Of a DNA stretch of 30,829 bases, positions 23,189-30,829 are shown piece by piece. Origin of the DNA: JAFGNW01 sp964618515 (GTDB lineage: Bacteria; Zixibacteria; MSB-5A5; GN15; FEB-12); contig CAZUAS010000028.1 in assembly GCA_964618515.1 (NCBI GenBank), forward strand, positions 1 through 30,829, written 5' to 3'. The notes below the pieces were generated by a model that saw only the letters and a list, made by a program, of their open reading frames with translations, ran no database searches and was not told the origin of the DNA. Numbering within the stretch: position 1 is the first letter of the stretch; each line of letters starts with the position of its first letter. The translations under genes were made by a program, and so were the position numbers.

Positions 23189-23701
23189 ATGTCTTATATT
23201 ATTGAAATGATAAAAGGTGATATCACTAAAACCAATACCGATGCGATTGTCAATGCCGCCAATAACGAATTCTGGATGGGGGCTGGAGTAGCCGGCGCCA
23301 TTAAAAGAGCGGGGGGCGAGATTATCGAAGAAGAAGCTATGAAAAAAGGACCGGTGATGCCGGGACAGGCGGTTTATACCGGGGCTGGACGCTTAGCTTT
23401 TAAATATGTCATCCATGCCGCTGTTATGGGCCAGGATTTGAAAACCAGTGATAAACTTATCCGCCAGGCAACAGTGGCCAGCCTTTCACTGGCCGACAAG
23501 TTGGGGGTAAAATCACTTGCTTTTCCGGCTTTCGGTACCGGGGTGGGAGGTTTTCCCATCAAAGCCTGTGCTTATATCATGGTCCGAGCCGTGAAAGGTT
23601 TTGAATCCCTGGTTGAAAACATACAACGCGTGCAGTTTTGCCTGTTCGACGACATGGCCTATCGACTTTTCACCGATGAAATTAATAAGAAAAAAGATTA
23701 A
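23189..23701 (+). CDS. Macrodomain protein (ADP-ribose hydrolase-like)
   Basis: A 170-residue single macrodomain, expected to bind ADP-ribose and possibly remove it from proteins or hydrolyse O-acetyl-ADP-ribose. The motif VNAANNEFWMGAGVAGAIKRAGG is the ADP-ribose pocket with the catalytic-type asparagines, and FPAFGTGVGGFP is the second loop that grips the phosphate. Compared with MacroD enzymes, the GGGG loop is MGAG, as in many bacterial single-domain members. The weak ribosome site AAGAGA precedes the ATG. It lies 63 bases after the PAP2 gene and may end that transcript. Its stop and the stop of the convergent lipoprotein gene share the palindrome TTAA. Confidence 0.92.
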   Translation: MSYIIEMIKGDITKTNTDAIVNAANNEFWMGAGVAGAIKRAGGEIIEEEAMKKGPVMPGQAVYTGAGRLAFKYVIHAAVMGQDLKTSDKLIRQATVASLSLADKLGVKSLAFPAFGTGVGGFPIKACAYIMVRAVKGFESLVENIQRVQFCLFDDMAYRLFTDEINKKKD

Positions 23702-24249
23702 GGTTTGTATTTCACCTTAAAACGACCGTTGACGGCAAGCGGCATCTTCCCACTGTTTTCGAAATGGCCGGTGACGGTCCCGTAAAGAACATTTTTAGCC
23801 AGCGAATCGACTACCAGAGTGCCGGACTGGGGAATGAAGATTTTTGTCTCTGGAGACTGCTCATAGCGTCCCAGCAGATGAATGAAGGAATTGCCGGGCA
23901 AATCGATGGTTTCCGGTTTTATCTCCGGCGGCAGTTGAATGTATATTCTTTTCTTTACATACTCGTCGTATTCAAACATCAGCGTCCGGTAACGGTCGAC
24001 CGGTAATTTCTCTCCCCGCGTGCTGATTGTGATGACCAGGCAGTTGCCCGAACCTCGAACGGTTTTTAATTCGGCGAAGGGCTGGTTAAGAACGGTATTC
24101 TCCATAAATTCAGTCTGTTCCACTTTGACCTTCTTATCTTCACCGCCGGCATTCATGAACATTTCCAGACGGTAACGACTGGAACAACCACACCACATCA
24201 TCCCACCCAGAAGAATAAGTAATAAAAATCGCATTACTTTCATATTCAT
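23698..24249 (-). CDS. Predicted lipoprotein downstream of acyltransferase
   Basis: A 183-residue predicted lipoprotein with signal MNMKVMRFLLLILLGGMMW and a lipobox ending at CGC; the acylated residue is Cys20 or Cys22. The rest looks like a beta-rich domain with no recognised motif. Alternative ATG starts exist at codons 3 and 6; no ribosome site discriminates. It follows the GNAT-like acyltransferase gene by 62 bases without a terminator, so it may be the third gene of the serine palmitoyltransferase transcript. A role in lipid export or envelope is only a guess. Its last four bases overlap the macrodomain gene tail-to-tail. Confidence 0.75.
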   Translation of the reverse strand: MNMKVMRFLLLILLGGMMWCGCSSRYRLEMFMNAGGEDKKVKVEQTEFMENTVLNQPFAELKTVRGSGNCLVITISTRGEKLPVDRYRTLMFEYDEYVKKRIYIQLPPEIKPETIDLPGNSFIHLLGRYEQSPETKIFIPQSGTLVVDSLAKNVLYGTVTGHFENSGKMPLAVNGRFKVKYKP

Positions 24250-24311
24250 ATATAAATTAACGTCTTAAAAATGATTTTGTTCAAGTTTAAAAAAATGGCC
24301 CAGGTCGGAGC

Positions 24312-25439
24312 TCAAAGGGGCATTTCCATCAAACGATATTTCTTATAAATTTTCGCTCCCATCTGTTCGGCCGCCCGGCACATCAGTTCATTGGTTTCCA
24401 GTATCCAAGAGAGCTCCGCCCATTTATAACCTTTCTCGATTCCCTTATTATAAGTATTAACAAAGAACATCATATCCAGCGCCCGCTTCTGGAATTCGGG
24501 TATCACACCCATCGTTATCATTCTGAGACCATCGATTTTATTACGCACCTTCGTATGCCAGAGTAGTTTGATAAAGCCCAGAGGAAAAAGGCGGCCATTC
24601 AAATGAATCAGAGCTTGATTTACATCAGGCAGAGCCAATGAAAACGCCACCGGCCGCTTCTCATATTCGGCGATAAAAACCAGGTCCGGGTCGAAAATCT
24701 GTCTTAAATTACGGGCGGTATGAAAAAACTCATCCTCCGCCATGGGCACAAATCCCCAGTTGTCCGACCAGGCCTGGTTGTAAATATCATTTATCCTTCT
24801 GACTTCACCCTCAAAATCATTAACTCTCAACGAACGCACCGTAATGCGGGTGCGTTGTTGCACCCGGTCGACAATATTCTGAATCCGCTCGGGAATAGGG
24901 TCATCGCGGGTAATAAGAAAGGCGTTCAAGTCCATGCACTTCTTAAGACCGAATTTCTCGGCCAGTTTGGGCTGGTAAGGATAATTGTACGGCATCATAA
25001 CCGTCGGCGGCATATCGAAACCATGTATCAGAAAACCGATTTCATGATTGGTGGAAAAATTCATCGGTCCCCTCATTTTTTCCATCCCTTCTTTTTTTAA
25101 AGTAATCATAGCCACCTTCAAAAGGGTGCGGGCAATGTCAAAATCCTCAGGTGTATCCAGGAAACCGAAAAAGCCTACTTTATCGGCGTGGTACTGATTA
25201 TGCTTATAATTAATACAGGTTGCCACCCGGCCGCAGACATCTCCGTCCTGCACAGCCAGAAAGAGCTTGACTTTAGCCGTCTTGTAAAACGGATTTTTTC
25301 TAAAATCAAAAAATTCCAGCCGCTCCGAAAGTAACGGCCTGACATACTGGGGACAGTTATGATACAGTTTAAAAGGATAAGTGATGAATTTTTTTAATAG
25401 TTCAGAGGAATCAACTTCAAAAACATCAAGTTTTGCCAT
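24312..25439 (-). CDS. GNAT-superfamily N-acyltransferase next to serine palmitoyltransferase
   Basis: A 375-residue protein resembling the YghO-type GNAT-like proteins often found beside alpha-oxoamine synthases. It has an N-terminal GNAT-like domain (NCPQYVRPLLSERLEFFD, KVKLFLAVQDGDVCGRVATCINYKHN), the central MRGPMNFSTNHEIGFLIHGFD, and a C-terminal GNAT half with FIAEYEKRPVAFSLALPD and MITMGVIPEFQKRALD as the acyl-CoA-binding loop. It starts three bases after the palmitoyltransferase stop, so they are surely co-transcribed. The simplest inference is N-acylation of the sphingoid base, that is a bacterial ceramide synthase-like step. The sequence itself does not prove the substrate. Confidence 0.8.
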   Translation of the reverse strand: MAKLDVFEVDSSELLKKFITYPFKLYHNCPQYVRPLLSERLEFFDFRKNPFYKTAKVKLFLAVQDGDVCGRVATCINYKHNQYHADKVGFFGFLDTPEDFDIARTLLKVAMITLKKEGMEKMRGPMNFSTNHEIGFLIHGFDMPPTVMMPYNYPYQPKLAEKFGLKKCMDLNAFLITRDDPIPERIQNIVDRVQQRTRITVRSLRVNDFEGEVRRINDIYNQAWSDNWGFVPMAEDEFFHTARNLRQIFDPDLVFIAEYEKRPVAFSLALPDVNQALIHLNGRLFPLGFIKLLWHTKVRNKIDGLRMITMGVIPEFQKRALDMMFFVNTYNKGIEKGYKWAELSWILETNELMCRAAEQMGAKIYKKYRLMEMPL

Positions 25440-25442
25440 AGC

Positions 25443-26681
25443 CTAATAGATCAAGCCTTTTTCCCGGCCCACTTTGGCAACCACTTCCACCACCCGGTCA
25501 AGATGTTCTTTGGTATGGGTAGCCGTATAAGAGGTTCTAATCATGGCCTGACCGGTCGGCACCGCCGGGGAAATGACGGGATTCGAGAACACACCGTTGT
25601 CAAAAAGCGCTTTCCAGAAAGCAAAACATTCCAGGTCTTCGCCGATAACAATCGGTACAATGGGCGTCTGAGTGTTGCCGACTCTGAAACCGAGGTCACG
25701 AAATTCCTTCTGCATGCGCCGGGCATTTTCCCATAACCGCTGTTTCCTTTCCGGTTCGCTTTGAATAATTTCCAGCGCCGCCAGAACGGCCGCGGCCGCC
25801 GAGGGTGGAATCGAAGCGGAAAAAATATACGACCGGGCCTTGTGTTTGATATACTCTATCACCCTTTTTTCTCCCGCAACAAAGCCCCCAATTGCCGCAA
25901 AGGATTTGGAAAACGTTCCCATCGTCAGGTCAACTTCGTCTATCAGCCCGAAATATTCAGCCGTACCGGCCCCGGTCTCACCCAGATAGCCGACCGCATG
26001 GGCGTCATCCACCATAATCCGGGCGCCGTATTTTTTGGCAATACGCACCAGTTCCGGCAGATTAATGATATCCCCTTCCATGGAAAAAACACCATCCACC
26101 ACCACCATAATCCCGCAACGGGTGCTGTTGTTGTTACGGATATTAACCAGCACCCTTTCAAAATCCTCCATATCGTTGTGAGCAAATTTATGCAATTTGC
26201 CGTAAGACAGCCGGGCACCATCCACAATACAGGCATGAACCTGGCGGTCGATAACGATAACATCATTCTTACCGACCAGGCAGGAAATAACTCCCAGGTT
26301 GGTCTGAAAACCGGTGGAAAAAACAATCGCCGCATCCTTTTTGACAAATTTGGCCAGCTTCTCTTCCAGCTCCAGATGTAAATCCAGAGTACCATTCAAA
26401 AAACGCGAACCGGTGCACCCCGACCCGTATTTATAAGCCGCCTGAGCCGCCGCTTCTTTAACCCGGGGGTGATTGACCAGGCCCATGTAATTATTGGAGC
26501 CGACCATGATACACTTTTTCCCGTCAACAATCACCTCATCCCCGGGAGCGGATTGAATCGGGTGAAAATAAGGGTAAATACCCATATCCCGCACTATCTG
26601 GGGGTCATTGTATTTGAAGCACTTTTCGAAAAGGTCAAAAAGGGTAATGTCCAATCTTTCCACAATCAGTATAAAATACAA
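25443..26681 (-). CDS. Serine palmitoyltransferase-like alpha-oxoamine synthase
   Basis: A 412-residue PLP enzyme of the alpha-oxoamine synthase family that condenses an amino acid with an acyl-CoA. Features favour serine palmitoyltransferase over the threonine-pathway (Kbl) or biotin enzymes: DLFEKC and YFHPIQSAPGDEVIVDGKK at the N-terminus, GSNNYMGLVNHPRV, and GSGCTGSRFLNGTLDLHLELE. The PLP site is complete with His149, VDDAHAVG (Asp225, His228) and GTFSKS (Lys259). The longest frame starts at a TTG (26679-26681); GTG at 26661-26663 and TTG at 26652-26654 are alternatives, and no ribosome site decides. The gene has its own promoter and is followed after three bases by the acyltransferase. 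Confidence 0.88.
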   Translation of the reverse strand: MYFILIVERLDITLFDLFEKCFKYNDPQIVRDMGIYPYFHPIQSAPGDEVIVDGKKCIMVGSNNYMGLVNHPRVKEAAAQAAYKYGSGCTGSRFLNGTLDLHLELEEKLAKFVKKDAAIVFSTGFQTNLGVISCLVGKNDVIVIDRQVHACIVDGARLSYGKLHKFAHNDMEDFERVLVNIRNNNSTRCGIMVVVDGVFSMEGDIINLPELVRIAKKYGARIMVDDAHAVGYLGETGAGTAEYFGLIDEVDLTMGTFSKSFAAIGGFVAGEKRVIEYIKHKARSYIFSASIPPSAAAAVLAALEIIQSEPERKQRLWENARRMQKEFRDLGFRVGNTQTPIVPIVIGEDLECFAFWKALFDNGVFSNPVISPAVPTGQAMIRTSYTATHTKEHLDRVVEVVAKVGREKGLIY

Positions 26682-26704
26682 AAAGGGTTATAATGTAACG
26701 CACC

Positions 26705-26733
26705 ATAAAACCTATTTCATGATAATTTGTCAA
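26705..26733 (-). promoter_or_regulatory. Promoter for the sphingolipid gene pair
   Basis: On the minus strand a perfect TTGACA (complement of 26728-26733) is followed after 17 bases by TTTTAT (complement of 26705-26710). The start would be near 26698, only about 17 bases before the first possible start codon. Confidence 0.5.
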
Positions 26734-26829
26734 GAAAAAGGTGTTTACAATAAACTAATTTATAAACGTCGTGTAAATTAAAAAGATGCGAGTAAATAAT
26801 AATTTTTCCCTTTCTTGAAAGAAAAAAGA

Positions 26830-26964
26830 GGTTGTCCCTAAAGTTCATTATTTCATTTTCGCAGGGCTTTTACAGCCGGGAGCCTTTAACCCACCGGTTT
26901 ATACCTTCAGGTTAAAGCCCGATTGCGCCGGCCTGACACCCCTGGTGATACTTTTGAGACAACC
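26830..26964. repeat. MITE-like 135-bp nested inverted repeat
   Basis: The ends GGTTGTCCCTAAAG (26830-26843) and CTTTTGAGACAACC (26951-26964) are inverted copies matching at 12 of 14 positions. Inside, CTTTAACC (26884-26891) and GGTTAAAG (26910-26917) form a second inverted pair. There is no coding frame. A T-rich tract follows on the minus strand, so it could also serve as a terminator for serC. It occupies most of the 304-base gap between serC and the palmitoyltransferase gene. Confidence 0.55.
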
Positions 26965-26985
26965 CCATTATAAGCCGGAGAAAGG

Positions 26986-28074
26986 TCAGGCATTCTTTTT
27001 CATGAAGGTTTCCATGAATTCGGCCAGTTTCCGGGCGCCTTCAAGAGGCAGGGCATTATACAGGGAAACCCTGATACCGCCGACGGAGCGGTGTCCCTTA
27101 AGACCGATAAACTTAGCCTCCTTGGCCTCAGCGATAAATTTCTTCTCCAGGTCTTCGCTCGGCAACCGCAGAGTTATATTCATCCAGCTGCGGGAATCCT
27201 TCTCCACCGTACCGCGATAATAATCCGGATGCGCATCCATAACATTATAAATAGCATCTTTTTTCTGTCGGTTTATTTTCTCAATACCATCCAGACCGCC
27301 ATTCTTTTTAATCCACTCCAGCACCAGCTTGACTATATACACACCGAAAACGGGCGGTGTGTTGTAGAGCGATTTATCGGTGGCGTGAGTTTTGTATGAC
27401 AGCATGGTCGGCAGACCCTCGCGGGCTTTGGCCAACATGTCATCACGGATGATAACCACCGTTACCCCGGCCGGACCCAGGTTTTTCTGCGCCCCGGCGT
27501 AGATCAACGAAAACCCGGACAAGTCGAGTTTCCGCGATGCGATATCCGAAGACATGTCACAGACCAGAGGTACATCGCCGGTATCGGGGAACTGATGATA
27601 CTGGGTTCCCTTGATGGTGTTATTGGAGGTCACATGCAGGTAAGCAGCATCAGCCGGGTATTTTATATCACTCATTTTAGGAATGAATTTATAAGCGGCT
27701 TCTTTGGATGATGCGGCCAGGACCACCTCGCCGAGGAGCTGGGCTTCCTTGATGGCTTTTGAAGACCAGGTTCCGGTATCGACATATGCTGCTTTCTTTC
27801 CGGGCGCCAGAAAATTCATAGGAATCATGGCAAACTGGGTGGAAGCACCGCCACCCATGAAAAGGACATGATAACGGTCACTCAGACCGAGAATTTCACG
27901 GCAGAGCGCCATCGCACTGTTATTAATCTCTTCGTATTCAGCCGAGCGATGCGAACTTTCAATAATCGACATGCCCGTTCCCCGGTAATCCAGCATCTCT
28001 TTCTGGACAATTTCCAGTACATCAAGAGGGAGCGTGGAGGGCCCGGGATTGAAATTAAAAACTCTATTAGCCAT
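26986..28074 (-). CDS. serC: Phosphoserine aminotransferase
   Basis: PLP enzyme that converts 3-phosphohydroxypyruvate plus glutamate to phosphoserine, the second step of L-serine synthesis, and also acts in pyridoxine synthesis in some bacteria. The 362-residue protein has VFNFNPGPSTLPLDVL, MSIIESSHRS, FMGGGASTQFAMIPMN, the PLP-lysine motif YAGAQKNLGPAG (Lys197) and KGHRSVGGIRVSLYNA near the C-terminus. The frame extends four codons, but the ATG at 28072-28074 has AAGGTGAG at the right distance and matches family N-termini. It follows serA by 23 bases and is the third gene of the DUF1015-serA-serC group. Confidence 0.97.
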   Translation of the reverse strand: MANRVFNFNPGPSTLPLDVLEIVQKEMLDYRGTGMSIIESSHRSAEYEEINNSAMALCREILGLSDRYHVLFMGGGASTQFAMIPMNFLAPGKKAAYVDTGTWSSKAIKEAQLLGEVVLAASSKEAAYKFIPKMSDIKYPADAAYLHVTSNNTIKGTQYHQFPDTGDVPLVCDMSSDIASRKLDLSGFSLIYAGAQKNLGPAGVTVVIIRDDMLAKAREGLPTMLSYKTHATDKSLYNTPPVFGVYIVKLVLEWIKKNGGLDGIEKINRQKKDAIYNVMDAHPDYYRGTVEKDSRSWMNITLRLPSEDLEKKFIAEAKEAKFIGLKGHRSVGGIRVSLYNALPLEGARKLAEFMETFMKKNA

Positions 28075-28097
28075 TATAAATCTCACCTTCTTTTAAA

Positions 28098-28973
28098 TTA
28101 CTTGCCGATATATTCACCGATTAAACGGTCAACGACCGTACCGATTCTCAAAAGGTTTTCATTGGTCGAGGCTCCGATATGCGGTGTCAGGATACAATTA
28201 GGAGCATCGATAAGCGGCGAGTTTTCGGGCGGGTCCGAATACCAGACATCATTGCCGTAACCGGCCAGTTTGCCGCTTTTTAAAGCCTCTACCAGGTCTT
28301 CTTCGATAACACATTTGCCACGGCCGGTGTTTATCAGATAGGCACCGTCCTTGAATTCCGCCAGGGTGGTTTTGTTGATTATACCACGAGTGTCATCGGT
28401 CAGGGGCATATGCATCGAAACATAATCAGAAGCGTTGAGAACTGCCTTCATGGTCGGTTTCATCACCACGTAATCGCTTTCCTTGACGAAGGGGTCATAG
28501 CCGATTACTTTCATGCCGAAGGCCTTGGCCCGGATAGCCAGCTCCGTACCGATGCGTCCTACCCCGAGAATACCCAGGGTTTTACCCATCAGTTCGGTTC
28601 GTTTAAGTTCCTTTTTCAACCACTGCCCCTCCTTCATGGAGCGGTCGGCTTTGCACAGCAGGTTGGGTAAAGCCAGCATGAGCGCAAATGCCAACTCGGC
28701 CACGGCAATCGACGAGGCTTCAGCAGTGTTGTACACGACAATACCTTTTTTCTTGGCATAGGCGACATCGACATTGTCCAATCCCACCCCTCCGCGGATA
28801 ACCAGTTGAAGTTTCGGGGCGGAATCGATATATTCCTTGGTGACCTTGGTCTTACTTCTTATGAGAACAATTTCGGCCTCTGGCAGACGGCCCTTATCCT
28901 CAGTAACCTCACCATACTTGGAGAGAATACCCGGTAGACTCCGATCAAAGGCATCAGAAAGTAAAATTAACAT
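28098..28973 (-). CDS. serA: D-3-phosphoglycerate dehydrogenase-like, short form
   Basis: NAD-dependent D-2-hydroxyacid dehydrogenase, by context the 3-phosphoglycerate dehydrogenase of the first serine step. The 291-residue length lacks the C-terminal ACT regulatory domain of long SerA, so allosteric serine feedback by that route is unlikely. Present are RGGVGLDNVD, the NAD motif GILGVGRIG (Gly137-Gly142), the catalytic Arg218 in NTGRGK and His265 in TPHIGAST. The usual catalytic Glu is Asp247 (YSDPP instead of the common EPP form), at the correct 29-residue spacing from Arg218. It sits 19 bases after the DUF1015 gene and 23 before serC. Confidence 0.9.
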   Translation of the reverse strand: MLILLSDAFDRSLPGILSKYGEVTEDKGRLPEAEIVLIRSKTKVTKEYIDSAPKLQLVIRGGVGLDNVDVAYAKKKGIVVYNTAEASSIAVAELAFALMLALPNLLCKADRSMKEGQWLKKELKRTELMGKTLGILGVGRIGTELAIRAKAFGMKVIGYDPFVKESDYVVMKPTMKAVLNASDYVSMHMPLTDDTRGIINKTTLAEFKDGAYLINTGRGKCVIEEDLVEALKSGKLAGYGNDVWYSDPPENSPLIDAPNCILTPHIGASTNENLLRIGTVVDRLIGEYIGK

Positions 28974-28992
28974 ATTACCATCCCTTCAAAAA

Positions 28993-30234
28993 TCATTCTG
29001 TTAATAAATTAACGACCATACCGCTGCGAAGCTTGGGCTCAAACCAGGTTGATTTGGGCGGCATAACCTCGCCGGCATCGGCCACCTTCAATAATTGACT
29101 TATGGAAGTCGGATATAATGAAAAGGCAAGTTTGTATTTTCCCGAATTAACCAGTTTCACCAGTTCGGCATTACCGCGAATACCGCCGACAAAATCAATC
29201 CGTTTATCGGTTTTGGGGTTGGTAATGCCCAGAATCGGACCGATGAAGTTTTCGCCGAGGATAGAAGCGTCAATCGAGCGGGTAGGACTGCTTTCATCAA
29301 AACTCCCCGGTTTTGATTCCATCAGGTACCATTTCTTATTGGCGTATATACCAAACTGGTGCGGCCGGGCAGGTACAACCTCACCCTGGTGAGGTTTAAT
29401 TTCAAATTTACTCGAAGCCTTCTTGAACACCTCTTCCAGAGTCATGCCGTTCAGGTCCACAACCACCCGGTTGTACGGCATGATGTGCAGTTCCCTATCC
29501 GGAAAAATGACGTTTAAAAAGAAATTATAAGGTTCCTGACCGGTATGATGAGGATTTTTTTCTTTCATCCGACGGCAAACCTCAGACGCCGATTGACTGC
29601 GGTGATGACCATCGGCAATGTAAAACTCTCTTATAACGGCGAAGGCGTCGCGGATTGTCTTAATGGTATTCTCATTGTCAACCACCCATAGTTGATGTCT
29701 GACACCATCGGAGCTCGTGAAATCGGTTTGAGGTGGCGCCGCCGTGATATTTTTAAAAATTTTATCAACTTCCGGGTCAAACCGGAAAGTAGTAAAAACC
29801 GGTCCGACCTGGGCCTGCAGATAGCTTATATGATTGGCGCGGTCATTAACTTTTTCGGGGCGGGTATGCTCATGTTTTTTTATCAAACCCCGGTCATATT
29901 CTTCCACGGAAGTCACCGCCACCAGCCCGGTCTGGCTGCGACCACCCATGGTCAGGCGATAAAGATAGAAACAAGGCCGGGTATCACGCACCATGACACC
30001 CCGGTCAATCAGTCGCTGGAGGTTATCCTTGCCGCGACGATAAACCTGTTCGCTATAGGGGTCAACACCCTCGTCAAACTCCAGTTCCGCTTTATTGACT
30101 CTCAGAAAAGAGTTGTGATTATCAGCGGCCATCGCCCGCGCTTCTTCCGTGCTCAGCACGTCATAAGGCGGAGAAGCCACCTCGTGGGCCAGTTCCGGCC
30201 GGGGTCTTAAACCTTTAAAAGGACGAACAATCAC
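28993..30234 (-). CDS. DUF1015-family protein, first gene of serine operon
   Basis: A 413-residue cytoplasmic protein of the DUF1015 family. Family hallmarks are the start VRPFKGLRPRPELAHEVASPPYDVLS, YLYRLTMGGRSQTGLVAV, KKHEHTRPEKVNDRANH and the histidine motif IADGHHRSQSA. The conserved His/Asp/Glu residues look like an active site, but the reaction is not established from sequence. The GTG at 30232-30234 has a GAGAGGA ribosome site. As promoter-proximal gene before serA and serC, with no serB (phosphoserine phosphatase) in the window, it is a candidate for the missing phosphatase step or another role in serine metabolism. That is inference from neighbourhood only. Confidence 0.9.
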   Translation of the reverse strand: MIVRPFKGLRPRPELAHEVASPPYDVLSTEEARAMAADNHNSFLRVNKAELEFDEGVDPYSEQVYRRGKDNLQRLIDRGVMVRDTRPCFYLYRLTMGGRSQTGLVAVTSVEEYDRGLIKKHEHTRPEKVNDRANHISYLQAQVGPVFTTFRFDPEVDKIFKNITAAPPQTDFTSSDGVRHQLWVVDNENTIKTIRDAFAVIREFYIADGHHRSQSASEVCRRMKEKNPHHTGQEPYNFFLNVIFPDRELHIMPYNRVVVDLNGMTLEEVFKKASSKFEIKPHQGEVVPARPHQFGIYANKKWYLMESKPGSFDESSPTRSIDASILGENFIGPILGITNPKTDKRIDFVGGIRGNAELVKLVNSGKYKLAFSLYPTSISQLLKVADAGEVMPPKSTWFEPKLRSGMVVNLLTE

Positions 30235-30287
30235 TGCAATTCCTCTCTTTCAATATCCACAATAATAAACCGTATCCTCGGCTTATC

Positions 30288-30315
30288 ATTATAATAACAC
30301 CCGGAAAAAATTCAA
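30288..30315 (-). promoter_or_regulatory. Promoter for the DUF1015-serA-serC operon
   Basis: On the minus strand TTGAAT (complement of 30310-30315) and a perfect TATAAT (complement of 30288-30293) are 16 bases apart. The start would be near 30281, about 47 bases before the GTG start codon. Confidence 0.6.
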
Positions 30316-30357
30316 CTGATTTTAGATGAAAAATGAAAAAAAGGATAAATTCCCGAT

Positions 30358-30388
30358 AAAAAAAGGCCGGTTTCATAAGAAACCGGCC
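30358..30388 (-). terminator. Intrinsic terminator of the SWIB gene
   Basis: GGCCGGTTTC (30365-30374) pairs with GAAACCGGCC (30379-30388) around a four-base loop. On the minus strand T7 follows (complement of 30358-30364). It is 20 bases past the stop at 30409. Confidence 0.94.
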
Positions 30389-30408
30389 GTTAAAACTATC
30401 GGCAGTAA

Positions 30409-30829
30409 TTATTTCATGTGTTTGCTGACCAGTTTGGTCATTTCAAACATAGAAACTTTCATCTTGCCGCCGAAGATCTTTTTAAGTTTGTCGTCGGCGT
30501 TAATCATCCGCTTATTGACCGTATCCTGAAGATTGTTCTTCTTGATATAAGCCCAGAGTTTCTTGGTAACTTCCGTACGCGGAATCGGCTTGCTTCCGAC
30601 CACGGCACCGAGATCTTCCGAAAGCGTCATCGGACGCATGAAAGCCGGATTGGGTTTCCGCTTCACTTTCGGTTTCGCAACTTTCTTCTTCTTGGGAGCG
30701 GCTTTTTTCTTAGGTGCGGCTTTTTTCTTCGCTGGTTTCTTCTTGGCTGCTTTCTTCTTGGCAACCGGTTTCTTCTTGGCAACTTTCTTCTTCGCTGCCG
30801 GTTTCTTCTTCGCCGCGGGTTTCTTCTTC
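30409..30829 (-). CDS. SWIB/MDM2-domain protein with lysine/alanine-rich tail, 5-prime partial
   Basis: The frame is open to the window edge, so the start lies outside. At least 54 residues of a basic tail of K-K-K-x-A-A type units (KKKPAA, KKKVA, KKKPVA, KKKAAP) are followed by a SWIB domain of about 80 residues (NPAFMRPMTLSEDLGAVVG, ELWAYIKKNN-like KLWAYIKKNN, INADDKLKKIFGGK, MFEMTKLVSKHM). SWIB domains occur in chromatin remodellers and, in bacteria, in Chlamydia and many FCB-related groups. The histone H1-like tail suggests DNA binding and nucleoid compaction. An apparent GTG start at 30664-30666 is internal to the tail. A strong terminator follows. Confidence 0.9.
   Translation of the reverse strand, partial: KKKPAAKKKPAAKKKVAKKKPVAKKKAAKKKPAKKKAAPKKKAAPKKKKVAKPKVKRKPNPAFMRPMTLSEDLGAVVGSKPIPRTEVTKKLWAYIKKNNLQDTVNKRMINADDKLKKIFGGKMKVSMFEMTKLVSKHMK

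Noticed and set aside
30667..30829. Low-complexity TTCTTC-type repeat as a microsatellite
   Set aside because: On the minus strand it encodes the regular lysine/alanine tail in frame with the SWIB domain, so coding explains it.

Overview
This window reads as one scaffold from a metagenome-assembled bacterial genome. The first 47 bases are Illumina index-adapter sequence, so the left edge is a true contig end. Ten Ns at 8022-8031 mark a scaffold join inside a thymidylate kinase gene. The organism is probably Gram-negative: it has an OmpA-family protein with thrombospondin type 3 repeats and four lipoproteins. The serine palmitoyltransferase, the basic SWIB protein and the TSP3-OmpA protein together suggest the Fibrobacteres-Chlorobi-Bacteroidetes (FCB) side of the tree, perhaps a Zixibacteria-like lineage. 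That placement is an inference and no marker gene here proves it.

Layout: 48-951, a truncated Fe/Mn superoxide dismutase and, divergent from it, a small thioredoxin-fold protein with a structured leader. 1000-3507 (minus), ftsB-like, recO and glyQS as an operon. 3554-3843, a cluster of six palindromes in three inverted pairs. 3965-6581 (minus), a TSP3/OmpA protein and a TetR regulator with a perfect palindromic operator. 6731-13625 (plus), inositol-phosphate synthase, tmk, an S41 protease, a HAD phosphatase and a nucleotidyltransferase fused to a degenerate phosphomannomutase domain. 13927-19029 (plus), asnS, a lipoprotein, murQ and a MORN-like lipoprotein. 19140-19973 (minus), a TPR lipoprotein. 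20104-23701 (plus), an overlapping run of a DprA-like gene, yigZ, a PfkB kinase, a PAP2 phosphatase and a macrodomain gene. 23698-30234 (minus), a lipoprotein, a GNAT-like acyltransferase, serine palmitoyltransferase, serC, serA and a DUF1015 gene. 30409-30829 (minus), a SWIB protein with a lysine/alanine-rich tail that runs off the window.

How the genes fit together: the right third places L-serine synthesis (DUF1015, serA, serC) directly upstream of the enzyme that uses L-serine for sphingoid bases, followed by a candidate N-acyltransferase. An inositol-phosphate synthase and a PAP2 lipid phosphatase are also present, so inositol-containing sphingolipids are possible. The most unusual items are this serine-to-sphingolipid arrangement, the REP/BIME-like palindrome cluster in which stem base pairs change together, a MITE-like nested inverted repeat at 26830-26964, the dead-looking phosphomannomutase domain, a possible structured leader or small RNA at 485-605, and two genes whose promoters predict leaderless mRNAs. 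No tRNA, rRNA, CRISPR array or transposase gene was seen.
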